From NCBI GenBank assembly GCA_945885545.1, contig CAMCYZ010000014.1:1-34966 (forward strand): a stretch of DNA of 34,966 nucleotides, in the 5' to 3' direction. The stretch comes from Spirosoma fluviale. Lineage in GTDB: Bacteria > Bacteroidota > Bacteroidia > Cytophagales > Spirosomataceae. The notes under the pieces are model-generated. The model was given only the letters and a program-made list of their open reading frames with translations, made no database searches and was not told where the DNA came from. This document shows positions 25,893 to 33,665 of the stretch, one piece after another (within the stretch, counting starts at the first letter, position 1; every line of letters begins with the position of its first letter). Position numbers and translations under genes: made by a program.

Positions 25893-28532
25893 TTGAAAAA
25901 TCGGGTAAAAATATGCCAAGCCCTTCTAATGATACTCTTCTCAGGGGTGTTGGGGAGTGTGCATGCCCAGTTTTATGTAAGTCCAAAAGTGTGCATGTCT
26001 GACCTCTCAATGGATCCTGCCACCGGCCAAATGATAGGCTGCGAAAAAAGAACGTCATTTTTTGATGGAGACCCTTCGTCTATAGCCTGGGCTTGGGACT
26101 TTGGCGATGGAGGCCAGTCAAACTCACGAAATCCACAGTACCCTTACCAGGCAGCCGGTACCTATACTGTCACATTGAACAGAACCTTTGCAAATGGAAC
26201 TTCAGATGTGCAAACAAGGAGCGTTACGGTAGGTACTTTTCCAGCCCAACCAAAGTTTAATAACAAAATGTCTGCCGACACAACCGTTTGTGAGTCAAGT
26301 AGTTTGGTACTTGATCCGTTTAAACTTCAGCTTGTGGGCAATGTGAAATATCGCTGGTTTCCAACTGGCGACACCACCAAAACCATAATAGTGGACACCA
26401 CAGGTTGTTATTCTGTAGAAGTATTTGATGCCGCTTCGGGTTGCTCAAGAAGTGCCAAAATAAATGTCAAATTTTGTTTACAAGAAAGTAGCTCAGGTGG
26501 TGGCTCCGAAAAATGGTTTTTTGGGAAAGGGGGTAGTTTGGAGTTTGGTATGGAGGGAGACAGTACCGAACGCGATTCATTGGCCAATGATGGCGATTTG
26601 AATCCTGATTTGTCAATTGAAGACCCTACATTTACGCCTAGTAAGTCCAACGCCCTTAGTGACGTAAACACCAACGGTGCAGTGGCAATGGTGTATGATA
26701 AAAATAACAATTTGGTATTTTATACCGATGGTACCAAACTTTTTTCGGGAAGAGACGATTCAGAAATTCAGGCCTCAGGTGGCACGAATTTTAGGGTAGG
26801 AAATCCAAATAGTTCGCAAGGACTGATGATTGTACCTAAGTCAAACTGCAATTCTTGTAATTTTACCGAATACTACATACTCTCACAAAATCCTGTAACC
26901 AAGCTTTTGACCTATTCTGTGGTGGATATGCGATACAACGATAGAAGAGGGGCGGTGGTAGAGCAAAATATTCCAATAGCATTTACGGCTTCAGAAAAAA
27001 TGGCGGGTATAAGATCGAGTGACGACTTGTCCTTTATAATGTACTCTTTTGACTACAAAAAAGGAGCATTCAATATACTTACCGTAGATTCTACGGGTAT
27101 TAATATCACCGAGCAAATAATAGGCAGCACTGCTGTTGATGTTTCTACCTCAATTGGATACATTTCTATTTCGCCTAACGGTCGTAAACTAGCCCATGGG
27201 GTGGTTATTGCAGGCAAAAACTATGTGGAGGTTTTTGATCGGGACTTAAACACGAATGCTCTTTCAAATCCTATGTTGATTGACTTGAATGTGGCTGCAC
27301 CTCCGGTGGTTTATGGTGTTGCCTTTGGCTCAAACAGTGATATTCTTTATACCACCATAAAAGGAAATCCAGCTTTAAATGAGGAATCTCATTTGATTCA
27401 ATTGGCACTTTTTGATGGTGATGCCGCCAGTATATCTGCCAAAAAAAAAATAATTTCACGAATTCGTGGTGAGGAATTTGGTGCTTTAATGCTCGGTCCT
27501 GTTTATGGTACGGGTGCCAAATTTTTATACATGAGCGTAAATAATAAAAACTTTTTGCCTTACCTGCAAAGTCCTGATGTTAAGGGGAATGCGGCGGTGG
27601 TGGGTTTTACTTACGTGCCGAGTTCGGCAAATTTAGGTGCACAATTGGACGGTCTCGCCACTTTAGGCTTGCCAAATATACTTGCCCCAGCACCTGAGCA
27701 AGAAGGAGAAGGCATAAGTGCCAATTATAGCGGAAACTGTCAGAATTCGCCCACCATCCTTACCACTCAGGGAATTTGTAGCCCCATGAGAAACAAGGTG
27801 ACCTGGTATTTTCACGATGGCACAAAAAAGGAAGGGCCTCAAACATCATATACTTACACCAAACCAGGTTGGTACCCCATCAGAATGGTGGTGGAGGTTT
27901 TTCAGAAAAGTAAAATCAGCAGTATTGTTAACAATCAAATTGTTGATAAGCTCACTGAAACAGAATGCACCGAGGAAGAATATAATGGTACTATTTACAT
28001 AAAACCAGCACCGATCTTAGACATTCCTGATAAATTATATATTTGTTTAGAAGAGTTTCAGAAAAAACCATTTAGCCCTAATCCAAAAGGTGGAGATACT
28101 TTTAAATACTTATGGACCACTACTTTAGATGCGTTTTTGTCAAATAATCCTACTTATATTTTTGATATACCAGCCACTTATAAACTTGAGGTAACGAACA
28201 ACTTCGAATGTGTGGCAAAAGATAAAATAACGGTTCTTGAAGGTTGTGAACCCACCCTCTTTTTACCAGATGTATTTACGCCCAACGGTGATAACATCAA
28301 CGATGATTTCAAAATTACTCCAGCTTATATTACCGACTTCGACTTCAAGGTTTTTAACCGTTGGGGTGAGTTGGTTTTTAATTCCAAAAACCCCGAAATA
28401 ATGTGGGATGGTAGGTTCAAAGGTAAGATTTATGGTAATCAACTGTATCCATATACCATCAATTACCGCTCAAAATATTTCCCCGAACGAGGTGAACTCC
28501 AAACGAGAGGCTCGATTTTGATTTTAAAATAA
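25893..28532 (+). CDS. Type IX secretion cargo protein with PKD domain and type B (CHU_C) sorting domain
   Basis: The 879-residue surface or secreted protein starts with a signal peptide (about 1-26, ending VHAQ). A PKD domain follows (about 45-114, motif WDFGDG at 68-73). Next come a beta-rich central region (about 200-615), a second PKD-like fold (about 630-680), an Ig-like segment (about 712-785) and the gliding-motility-associated C-terminal domain (789-879), which begins LFLPDVFTPNGDNINDDF. This last domain directs export by T9SS. TTG at 25893 is chosen since the next ATG (codon 13) would remove the basic n-region of the signal. A run of ten A lies at codons 517-520. No enzymatic motif was seen; an adhesive role is inferred. 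Confidence 0.88.
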   Translation: MKNRVKICQALLMILFSGVLGSVHAQFYVSPKVCMSDLSMDPATGQMIGCEKRTSFFDGDPSSIAWAWDFGDGGQSNSRNPQYPYQAAGTYTVTLNRTFANGTSDVQTRSVTVGTFPAQPKFNNKMSADTTVCESSSLVLDPFKLQLVGNVKYRWFPTGDTTKTIIVDTTGCYSVEVFDAASGCSRSAKINVKFCLQESSSGGGSEKWFFGKGGSLEFGMEGDSTERDSLANDGDLNPDLSIEDPTFTPSKSNALSDVNTNGAVAMVYDKNNNLVFYTDGTKLFSGRDDSEIQASGGTNFRVGNPNSSQGLMIVPKSNCNSCNFTEYYILSQNPVTKLLTYSVVDMRYNDRRGAVVEQNIPIAFTASEKMAGIRSSDDLSFIMYSFDYKKGAFNILTVDSTGINITEQIIGSTAVDVSTSIGYISISPNGRKLAHGVVIAGKNYVEVFDRDLNTNALSNPMLIDLNVAAPPVVYGVAFGSNSDILYTTIKGNPALNEESHLIQLALFDGDAASISAKKKIISRIRGEEFGALMLGPVYGTGAKFLYMSVNNKNFLPYLQSPDVKGNAAVVGFTYVPSSANLGAQLDGLATLGLPNILAPAPEQEGEGISANYSGNCQNSPTILTTQGICSPMRNKVTWYFHDGTKKEGPQTSYTYTKPGWYPIRMVVEVFQKSKISSIVNNQIVDKLTETECTEEEYNGTIYIKPAPILDIPDKLYICLEEFQKKPFSPNPKGGDTFKYLWTTTLDAFLSNNPTYIFDIPATYKLEVTNNFECVAKDKITVLEGCEPTLFLPDVFTPNGDNINDDFKITPAYITDFDFKVFNRWGELVFNSKNPEIMWDGRFKGKIYGNQLYPYTINYRSKYFPERGELQTRGSILILK

Positions 28533-28568
28533 TAGCCATTTCTGAACGATTTTTTCGACAATGACCTC

Positions 28569-28576
28569 TATATTTG
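28569..28576 (+). promoter_or_regulatory. Candidate -7 box for ruvB
   Basis: TATATTTG matches TAnnTTTG exactly and sits 39 bases before the ruvB ATG at 28616. Transcription from it would start near 28583, after the in-frame TTG at 28574, which excludes that TTG as the start. No TTTG was found at the -33 spacing. Confidence 0.5.
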
Positions 28577-28615
28577 AGTTTAGATTGGTATTTTTTTGAA
28601 AATAATATTCAATAC

Positions 28616-29641
28616 ATGCGTCAAGATTTTTTAACAGGAGATGATGAGGGAATGAGTCCCGGAGAAAAAGATTTCGAAAGAGCCCTAAGGCCGATTTCGT
28701 TTGAAGACTTCGCAGGACAGGATAAAATCTTGGAAAACTTGAAGGTCTTTGTGAAAGCAGCAAAAATGCGTAACGAGGCTCTGGATCATGTCCTTCTTCA
28801 TGGGCCTCCGGGCTTGGGTAAAACTACGCTCTCGCACATCGTGGCCAATGAGCTAGGAGCAAGTCTCAAAATAACTTCCGGGCCAGTTTTAGACAAACCA
28901 AGCGACTTGGCGGGTTTATTGACTTCTTTGGATACCAATGATGTCCTTTTTATAGATGAAATTCACCGTCTTAATCCTATTGTGGAGGAATATTTGTATT
29001 CGGCCATGGAGGATTACAAAATAGACATCATGTTAGATTCAGGGCCAAATGCCCGTAGTGTGCAAATTGGTCTCAATCCTTTTACGCTTGTTGGAGCTAC
29101 TACCCGTTCGGGCTTGCTTACTTCACCTTTAAGGGCTAGATTTGGAATAAATGCCAGATTAGAGTATTACGATGCCGAACTTTTAAGCCGAATATTGGTG
29201 CGTTCGGCACAAATTTTAAATACGCCCATAGACGAGAAAGGTGCTTTTGAAATAGCCCGAAGAAGTAGAGGGACGCCTAGGATTGCCAATAATTTATTGC
29301 GAAGAACCCGAGATTTTGCACAAGTAAAAGGCAACGGAATTATCACAATAGAAATAGCAGAAATGGCCCTAACGGCTCTTGAAGTTGACCAAGACGGCCT
29401 TGATGAAATGGACAATAGGATTTTGCTAACAATTGTTGAAAAATTTAAAGGTGGTCCAGTGGGATTGAGCACAATAGCCACCGCAGTAGGAGAGGAGGCC
29501 GAAACCATCGAAGAGGTTTACGAGCCATTTTTAATTCAAGAAGGGTTTCTGAAAAGAACTGCAAGAGGTAGAGAGGCTACTGAAAAAGCCTATAGGCATT
29601 TGAACCTCGTACCGAAATACAAACTTGGAGAGTTATTTTAG
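28616..29641 (+). CDS. ruvB: Holliday junction branch migration ATPase RuvB
   Basis: RuvB is the hexameric motor that drives branch migration with RuvA. With the ATG at 28616 the protein has 341 residues, the usual size, and the normal Bacteroidota N-terminus [19 protein letters not shown]. Walker A is GPPGLGKT (63-70) and Walker B is LFIDEIH (D114, E115). The sensor segment [18 protein letters not shown] and the C-terminal winged helix ([20 protein letters not shown]) are complete. A longer in-frame reading from TTG at 28574 would begin inside the probable -7 box. ruvA and ruvC are not nearby, which is common in this phylum. Confidence 0.97.
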   Translation: MRQDFLTGDDEGMSPGEKDFERALRPISFEDFAGQDKILENLKVFVKAAKMRNEALDHVLLHGPPGLGKTTLSHIVANELGASLKITSGPVLDKPSDLAGLLTSLDTNDVLFIDEIHRLNPIVEEYLYSAMEDYKIDIMLDSGPNARSVQIGLNPFTLVGATTRSGLLTSPLRARFGINARLEYYDAELLSRILVRSAQILNTPIDEKGAFEIARRSRGTPRIANNLLRRTRDFAQVKGNGIITIEIAEMALTALEVDQDGLDEMDNRILLTIVEKFKGGPVGLSTIATAVGEEAETIEEVYEPFLIQEGFLKRTARGREATEKAYRHLNLVPKYKLGELF

Positions 29642-29680
29642 ACGGAAAATATTTTATTTAACATTTTTATTTTTATTTTT

Positions 29681-29724
29681 ATCACTGTGTTTAGATTTTA
29701 TTGTCTAAAAGCAGTGATTTTTTT
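29681..29724 (+). terminator. Terminator after ruvB
   Basis: ATCACTG (29681-29687) pairs with CAGTGAT (29712-29718), and TTTAGA (29690-29695) with TCTAAA (29704-29709), with a 2-by-2 internal loop and an 8-base apical loop. A T run to 29724 follows. Confidence 0.82.
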
Positions 29725-29773
29725 ATTAAATATCTATAAAACAGACCATTAACTATTATAAACTGGAATTTAT

Positions 29774-31633
29774 ATGCCCATAGGAACATTGAAAAGAGAA
29801 CAAGAAGAAACCGTAAAAATTGAGAGAAAGACCTCAGCTAAGCCAATTCTTTTTGAAATTGCGTGGGAAGTTTGTAATCAAGTAGGTGGTATTTATACCG
29901 TTATACGCTCCAAAGTACCGGCCATGGTAGAGGAATGGGGCGACAACTACTGTCTTATCGGTCCATATTTTGCTCAGACTGCCAGTATAGAGTTTGAAAG
30001 GCTCGACAATGACGATTCTATATTTTCTAAGGCCGCACAAGGTCTAAGAGAAAAAGGAATGGAAGTGTATTACGGTCGTTGGTTGGTTACAGGCAAGCCC
30101 AGAATTATTTTGATAGATTTTCATGCAAACCTTGCCAAAGTAGATATGCTGAAGTTTGACCTATGGGAAAGGCATAGAATATCGACCATTAACTGTGAGG
30201 ATTTGGTAGACAGAGTAATAGCTTTTGGCGATTTGGTAAGGCAATATCTGCAATCTTTTGTGGAGGATTACAGTAAGAAACAAGAGGTAATTGCTCATTT
30301 TCATGAGTGGATGGCCTCAACTGCACTTTTAGAGTTGCGAAAAGACAAAGTAAATATTGGTACGGTATTTACCACACACGCCACTATGTTGGGTAGGTAC
30401 ATTGCTGGCAATGTAAATGATTTTTATGAAAAATTGGATAGATACGACTGGGAGAAAGAGGCCAAAAACTACGGTATTGAAGCTCAAGCTGGCATAGAGA
30501 GACAATCGGCTCAATTGTCACATGTACTTACAACTGTGAGCGATGTTACAGCCAAAGAGTGTGAGGTTTTCTTCGGGAGAGTTTGCGACTTAATACTACC
30601 TAATGGTCTGAATATCACACGATTTGCAGCCACGCACGAGTTTCAGAATTTGCACCTCAAATACAAACAGAAAATTAATCAGTTTGTGATGGGGCATTTC
30701 TTTCAAAGCTATTCTTGGGATCTTGACAATACGCTTTATTTCTTCACATCCGGTAGATATGAGTTCAAAAACAAGGGCTATGATCTTACACTAGAGGCAC
30801 TTAAAAGGTTGAATTTCAAAATAGTGCAGTCAGGGTTAGACATGACCGTGGTAATGTTTATGATTACCAAAAATCCCGTTCATTCTATTGATCCTCAGGT
30901 GCTTCAGTCGCGTGCTGTAATGGAGGAAATCCGCCAGACCTGCGAGTCTATAGAGAAAGAAATAGGGGAACATTTGTTTCATGCTTCGGCATCAAACGAG
31001 GATGTCAACTTGCCTGACCTCAATGATTTTGTGAGCGAATATTGGAGACTAAGACTAAGAAGAACTATACAAACTTGGAGAACCAAAACACTCCCTAGGA
31101 CCGTGACTCACCTGCTCAAAGAGCCTGATGATATCACCGATTTTTTTGAGAAAACCAACCTCATGAATCATCAGCAAGATAGAGTAAAGTTTGTTTATCA
31201 TCCTGATTTTATTTCTCCTACCAATCCACTTTTTGGATTAGAATATAGTCAGTTTGTAAGAGGTTGCCACTTGGGAGTGTTTCCAAGTTATTATGAGCCT
31301 TGGGGTTATACACCTCTGGAATGCGTGGTAAGAGGAATTCCTACGATTACTAGTGACCTTTCTGGCTTTGGAGATTTCATGATGCAGCTCATGACAGACT
31401 ACGAAAACGTTGGGGTTTATGTGGTAAATAGGAAAGACCAAAACTTCGACAAAGCAGCCGATCAACTGGCCAGTATCATGTTTAAGTTTGTTACCATGAC
31501 CCGCCGTGACAGAATAATGCAAAGAAATCGTGTGGAAAACATTTCTGATGTATTCGACTGGACCAACCTCAGGGCCTACTATGACACCGCCCACGATCTG
31601 GCATTGAAGAAAAAAGGTTTAGGGAAAAATTAA
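29774..31633 (+). CDS. Glycogen synthase of the GT3 (eukaryote-like) family
   Basis: The 619-residue protein opens with FEIAWEVCNQVGGIYTVIRSK, the GT3 glycogen synthase signature. It has HATMLGRYIAG (R208) and the FTSGRYEFKNKGYD block (R328, K332, K334), which binds donor phosphates in yeast Gsy2. The C-terminal acid pair E508-...-E516 sits in YYEPWGYTPLECV. It transfers glucose from a nucleotide sugar (UDP-glucose in eukaryotes) to glycogen. GT3 enzymes are known from fungi, animals and Bacteroidota, whereas most bacteria use GT5 GlgA. An Arg-rich segment (RLRLRRTIQTWR, about 425-436) lies where eukaryotic enzymes sense glucose-6-phosphate. The gene has its own terminators on both sides. Confidence 0.92.
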   Translation: MPIGTLKREQEETVKIERKTSAKPILFEIAWEVCNQVGGIYTVIRSKVPAMVEEWGDNYCLIGPYFAQTASIEFERLDNDDSIFSKAAQGLREKGMEVYYGRWLVTGKPRIILIDFHANLAKVDMLKFDLWERHRISTINCEDLVDRVIAFGDLVRQYLQSFVEDYSKKQEVIAHFHEWMASTALLELRKDKVNIGTVFTTHATMLGRYIAGNVNDFYEKLDRYDWEKEAKNYGIEAQAGIERQSAQLSHVLTTVSDVTAKECEVFFGRVCDLILPNGLNITRFAATHEFQNLHLKYKQKINQFVMGHFFQSYSWDLDNTLYFFTSGRYEFKNKGYDLTLEALKRLNFKIVQSGLDMTVVMFMITKNPVHSIDPQVLQSRAVMEEIRQTCESIEKEIGEHLFHASASNEDVNLPDLNDFVSEYWRLRLRRTIQTWRTKTLPRTVTHLLKEPDDITDFFEKTNLMNHQQDRVKFVYHPDFISPTNPLFGLEYSQFVRGCHLGVFPSYYEPWGYTPLECVVRGIPTITSDLSGFGDFMMQLMTDYENVGVYVVNRKDQNFDKAADQLASIMFKFVTMTRRDRIMQRNRVENISDVFDWTNLRAYYDTAHDLALKKKGLGKN

Positions 31634-31648
31634 ATATTCAATTTTTTT

Positions 31649-31684
31649 AAATGATTGTAAATAACGCATTTGCAATCATTTTTT
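31649..31684 (+). terminator. Terminator after the glycogen synthase gene
   Basis: A 13-bp stem with one G-T pair is formed by 31649-31661 (AAATGATTGTAAA) and 31669-31681 around the loop TAACGCA, followed by T to 31684. Confidence 0.85.
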
Positions 31685-31714
31685 AATTTTTGGTATTAAA
31701 ATCAGACAATTTTG

Positions 31715-31722
31715 TATTTTTG
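31715..31722 (+). promoter_or_regulatory. Candidate -7 box for plsY
   Basis: TATTTTTG matches TAnnTTTG and lies 23 bases before the ATG. A TTTG at 31689-31692 lies 22 bases upstream, slightly longer than the usual spacing. It follows the terminator of the preceding gene directly. Confidence 0.5.
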
Positions 31723-31745
31723 CGGAATAATACCAGAAAGAACCG

Positions 31746-32342
31746 ATGTCATTGAAAGTTGTTGTTTACGTGTTTGCATATATAATGGGTTCGATACCCA
31801 CGGCTTACTGGTACGCCAAATATTTCCACGGTATTGACATCAGGCAACATGGAAGTGGCAATGTAGGAGCCACCAATTCCTTGAGAGTTTTAGGTAAAAA
31901 AGCAGGTATAATCGTTCTTATTTTTGATTTACTAAAAGGCCTTTTGCCTGTTTTAATCGCACGTAGTTTGGGTTTTTCAAAGGAACAAACTTTTTTAATA
32001 GGCATTGTTTGTATTTTGGGTCATATATGGTCTGTTTTTGCAAATTTCAAAGGTGGAAAAGGCATTGCCACTTCGCTGGGTGTTATATTGGCAGTATCGC
32101 CTGCAGGTGCAGGTATTAGTCTAGTGGTGTTTGTAGCTATTGTTTATTTCACAAAATATGTCTCATTGGCCTCTATGCTGGCAGGTTTAGCCTTTGTTTT
32201 TTACTATTTGTTTTTCAATTTTGAGCAAACGAACATGTCGCTCATAGCCTTCGGATTATTTATGCTTTTGGTTTTCACACACCGAGAAAACATCAAGAGA
32301 CTCGTTGCGGGGACAGAAAGTAAGATTTCTTCAAAGAAATAA
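31746..32342 (+). CDS. plsY: Acyl-phosphate:glycerol-3-phosphate acyltransferase PlsY
   Basis: PlsY makes lysophosphatidic acid in the inner membrane, the first acylation of phospholipid synthesis. The 198-residue protein has five to seven helices and the three family motifs: GSIPTAYW, the HGSGNVGATNSLRVLGKKAG block near residues 36-55, and FKGGKGIATSLGV (about 103-115). It has a full-length N-terminus and its own probable promoter. Its stop codon is directly next to the stop of recO on the other strand, with no base between them. A small hairpin (32325-32340) spans the last codons. Confidence 0.95.
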   Translation: MSLKVVVYVFAYIMGSIPTAYWYAKYFHGIDIRQHGSGNVGATNSLRVLGKKAGIIVLIFDLLKGLLPVLIARSLGFSKEQTFLIGIVCILGHIWSVFANFKGGKGIATSLGVILAVSPAGAGISLVVFVAIVYFTKYVSLASMLAGLAFVFYYLFFNFEQTNMSLIAFGLFMLLVFTHRENIKRLVAGTESKISSKK

Positions 32343-33026
32343 CTACTCTAAAACTTCTTTCAAAATGCTCATCGAACGCAAGTTGCCGAAGCCTTCTACA
32401 TGGATTTTATAGTAAGTTAGTATGAGGTCTAAGAGTCTCATTCTAAGGTATTTGTTTATTTTGAGGGCACTTCCGAAATCTAGCTGAATAAGATTCTTCA
32501 AAAGGTTTTTTTCATCACTTTTTACCGGAATAGCGTGTTCTTGTAGTTGATTGACCACATCATCTTCGTTTTCAGGTCCAAAACCGAGATAAAAGCAATA
32601 ATTTATTAAAAAGTATAAGTGAAAGTTCTCTATTTGCTCTTCGTGTTGGTCGAGATATTTTAATGAATCTTCTAAAAAATTAAACAAAGGGATGTTTTCA
32701 GAATGCTCTTTTAGGCTATTGTTGAGTACTTCGTTAACAAAAATACCAAGGCTCGATTTCTTGATGTCAACCGTTATGGTATTGTAAGGATAAAGGCATT
32801 TAATCTCCGATATTCTGTTTATTTCTTTTTTGGAGTCATGATAAACTACTAAGTCAAGAAGTGTAAGTGGCTGAAAAAGAGCTATTTTGTTTTTGCCTTT
32901 GGCACTTCTTACTCCGTTTTCAATATAGGTCTGCACCCCAAAGACCTCTGTATAAATTTTTACAATTATAGACGTCTCTTTATATTTTACAAAACTGATG
33001 ACAATACCTTTTGTTTTATGTAGCAT
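32343..33026 (-). CDS. recO: DNA repair protein RecO
   Basis: RecO works with RecR to load RecA on single-stranded DNA. The 227-residue protein begins MLHKTKGIVISFVKYKETSIIVKIYTE-like (an OB fold, about 1-80), followed by a helical domain. The segment FLINYCFYLGFGPEN (about 135-150) matches the LxxxGFxP region of Bacteroidota RecO. No zinc-finger cysteines are seen, as is usual in this phylum. The ATG lies inside the last codons of the upstream subunit III-like gene (11-base overlap), so the pair is co-transcribed. It runs tail to tail with plsY. Confidence 0.9.
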   Translation of the reverse strand: MLHKTKGIVISFVKYKETSIIVKIYTEVFGVQTYIENGVRSAKGKNKIALFQPLTLLDLVVYHDSKKEINRISEIKCLYPYNTITVDIKKSSLGIFVNEVLNNSLKEHSENIPLFNFLEDSLKYLDQHEEQIENFHLYFLINYCFYLGFGPENEDDVVNQLQEHAIPVKSDEKNLLKNLIQLDFGSALKINKYLRMRLLDLILTYYKIHVEGFGNLRSMSILKEVLE

Positions 33027-33606
33027 GATATAGCAAAAATAGGAAAATTAGTAGCCATAGTATGTCTAAAAAGTGCCAATAAATATAAATAAGTTTGAAA
33101 TTAAGCTGATTGGGTGGATTTACGCTATATACAAATGAATCTACATAAGATTTATTACGGAATACCTTGGCCACCGTCAGAGATAAGCCTACTATCCCGC
33201 CAAAAGTATGCAATATATGCAGGCCTGATAGGATAAAAAGAAACGAAACACCCGTGTGATTGGCCATGGTAAAGCCACTGTTTGTTAGCTCCATCCAACC
33301 TGTTATTTGCAATACCAAAAATGCCAAACCCAAGAGATAAGTAATGGCTAGGTTAGTTTGGAATCCTGTAAATGTCTGATTTTCAAGATTTTTCTTAGCA
33401 AAAAATATTGATAAACTACTTCCCAAAATAACTAGGGAACTTACCCAAAAGACCTTGGGCAAAACCAATGGAATGTTCTGATTTACAAGTTCTTTTTTTA
33501 AAAAAATTACAAAAATGGCAAAGAATAATAAAGTGCTTCCAAAAATGGCCAAATACAACATAAATGCGAATGGCTCCCTCCGTTTAAAAATTTTATTTTC
33601 GTTCAT
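33016..33606 (-). CDS. Stand-alone cytochrome c oxidase subunit III-like protein
   Basis: The 196-residue membrane protein has five predicted helices. Its C-terminal half carries FLFILSGLHILHTFGGIVGL and IYIYWHFLDILWLLIFLFLLYH, the same signatures as the two subunit III proteins in the oxidase cluster. It is closest in length and form to the short one at 5342. No other oxidase subunit lies beside it. It overlaps recO by 11 bases. It may be an alternative subunit III, a subunit of a second oxidase encoded elsewhere, or a protein with another role. The family assignment is firm; the function is not. Confidence 0.85.
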   Translation of the reverse strand: MNENKIFKRREPFAFMLYLAIFGSTLLFFAIFVIFLKKELVNQNIPLVLPKVFWVSSLVILGSSLSIFFAKKNLENQTFTGFQTNLAITYLLGLAFLVLQITGWMELTNSGFTMANHTGVSFLFILSGLHILHTFGGIVGLSLTVAKVFRNKSYVDSFVYSVNPPNQLNFKLIYIYWHFLDILWLLIFLFLLYHAT

Positions 33607-33665
33607 GTATATTTTCTCTGTGTATTTTTTACCTTCGTTATAAAAAAGTCCCTGTCTTTAAAACA

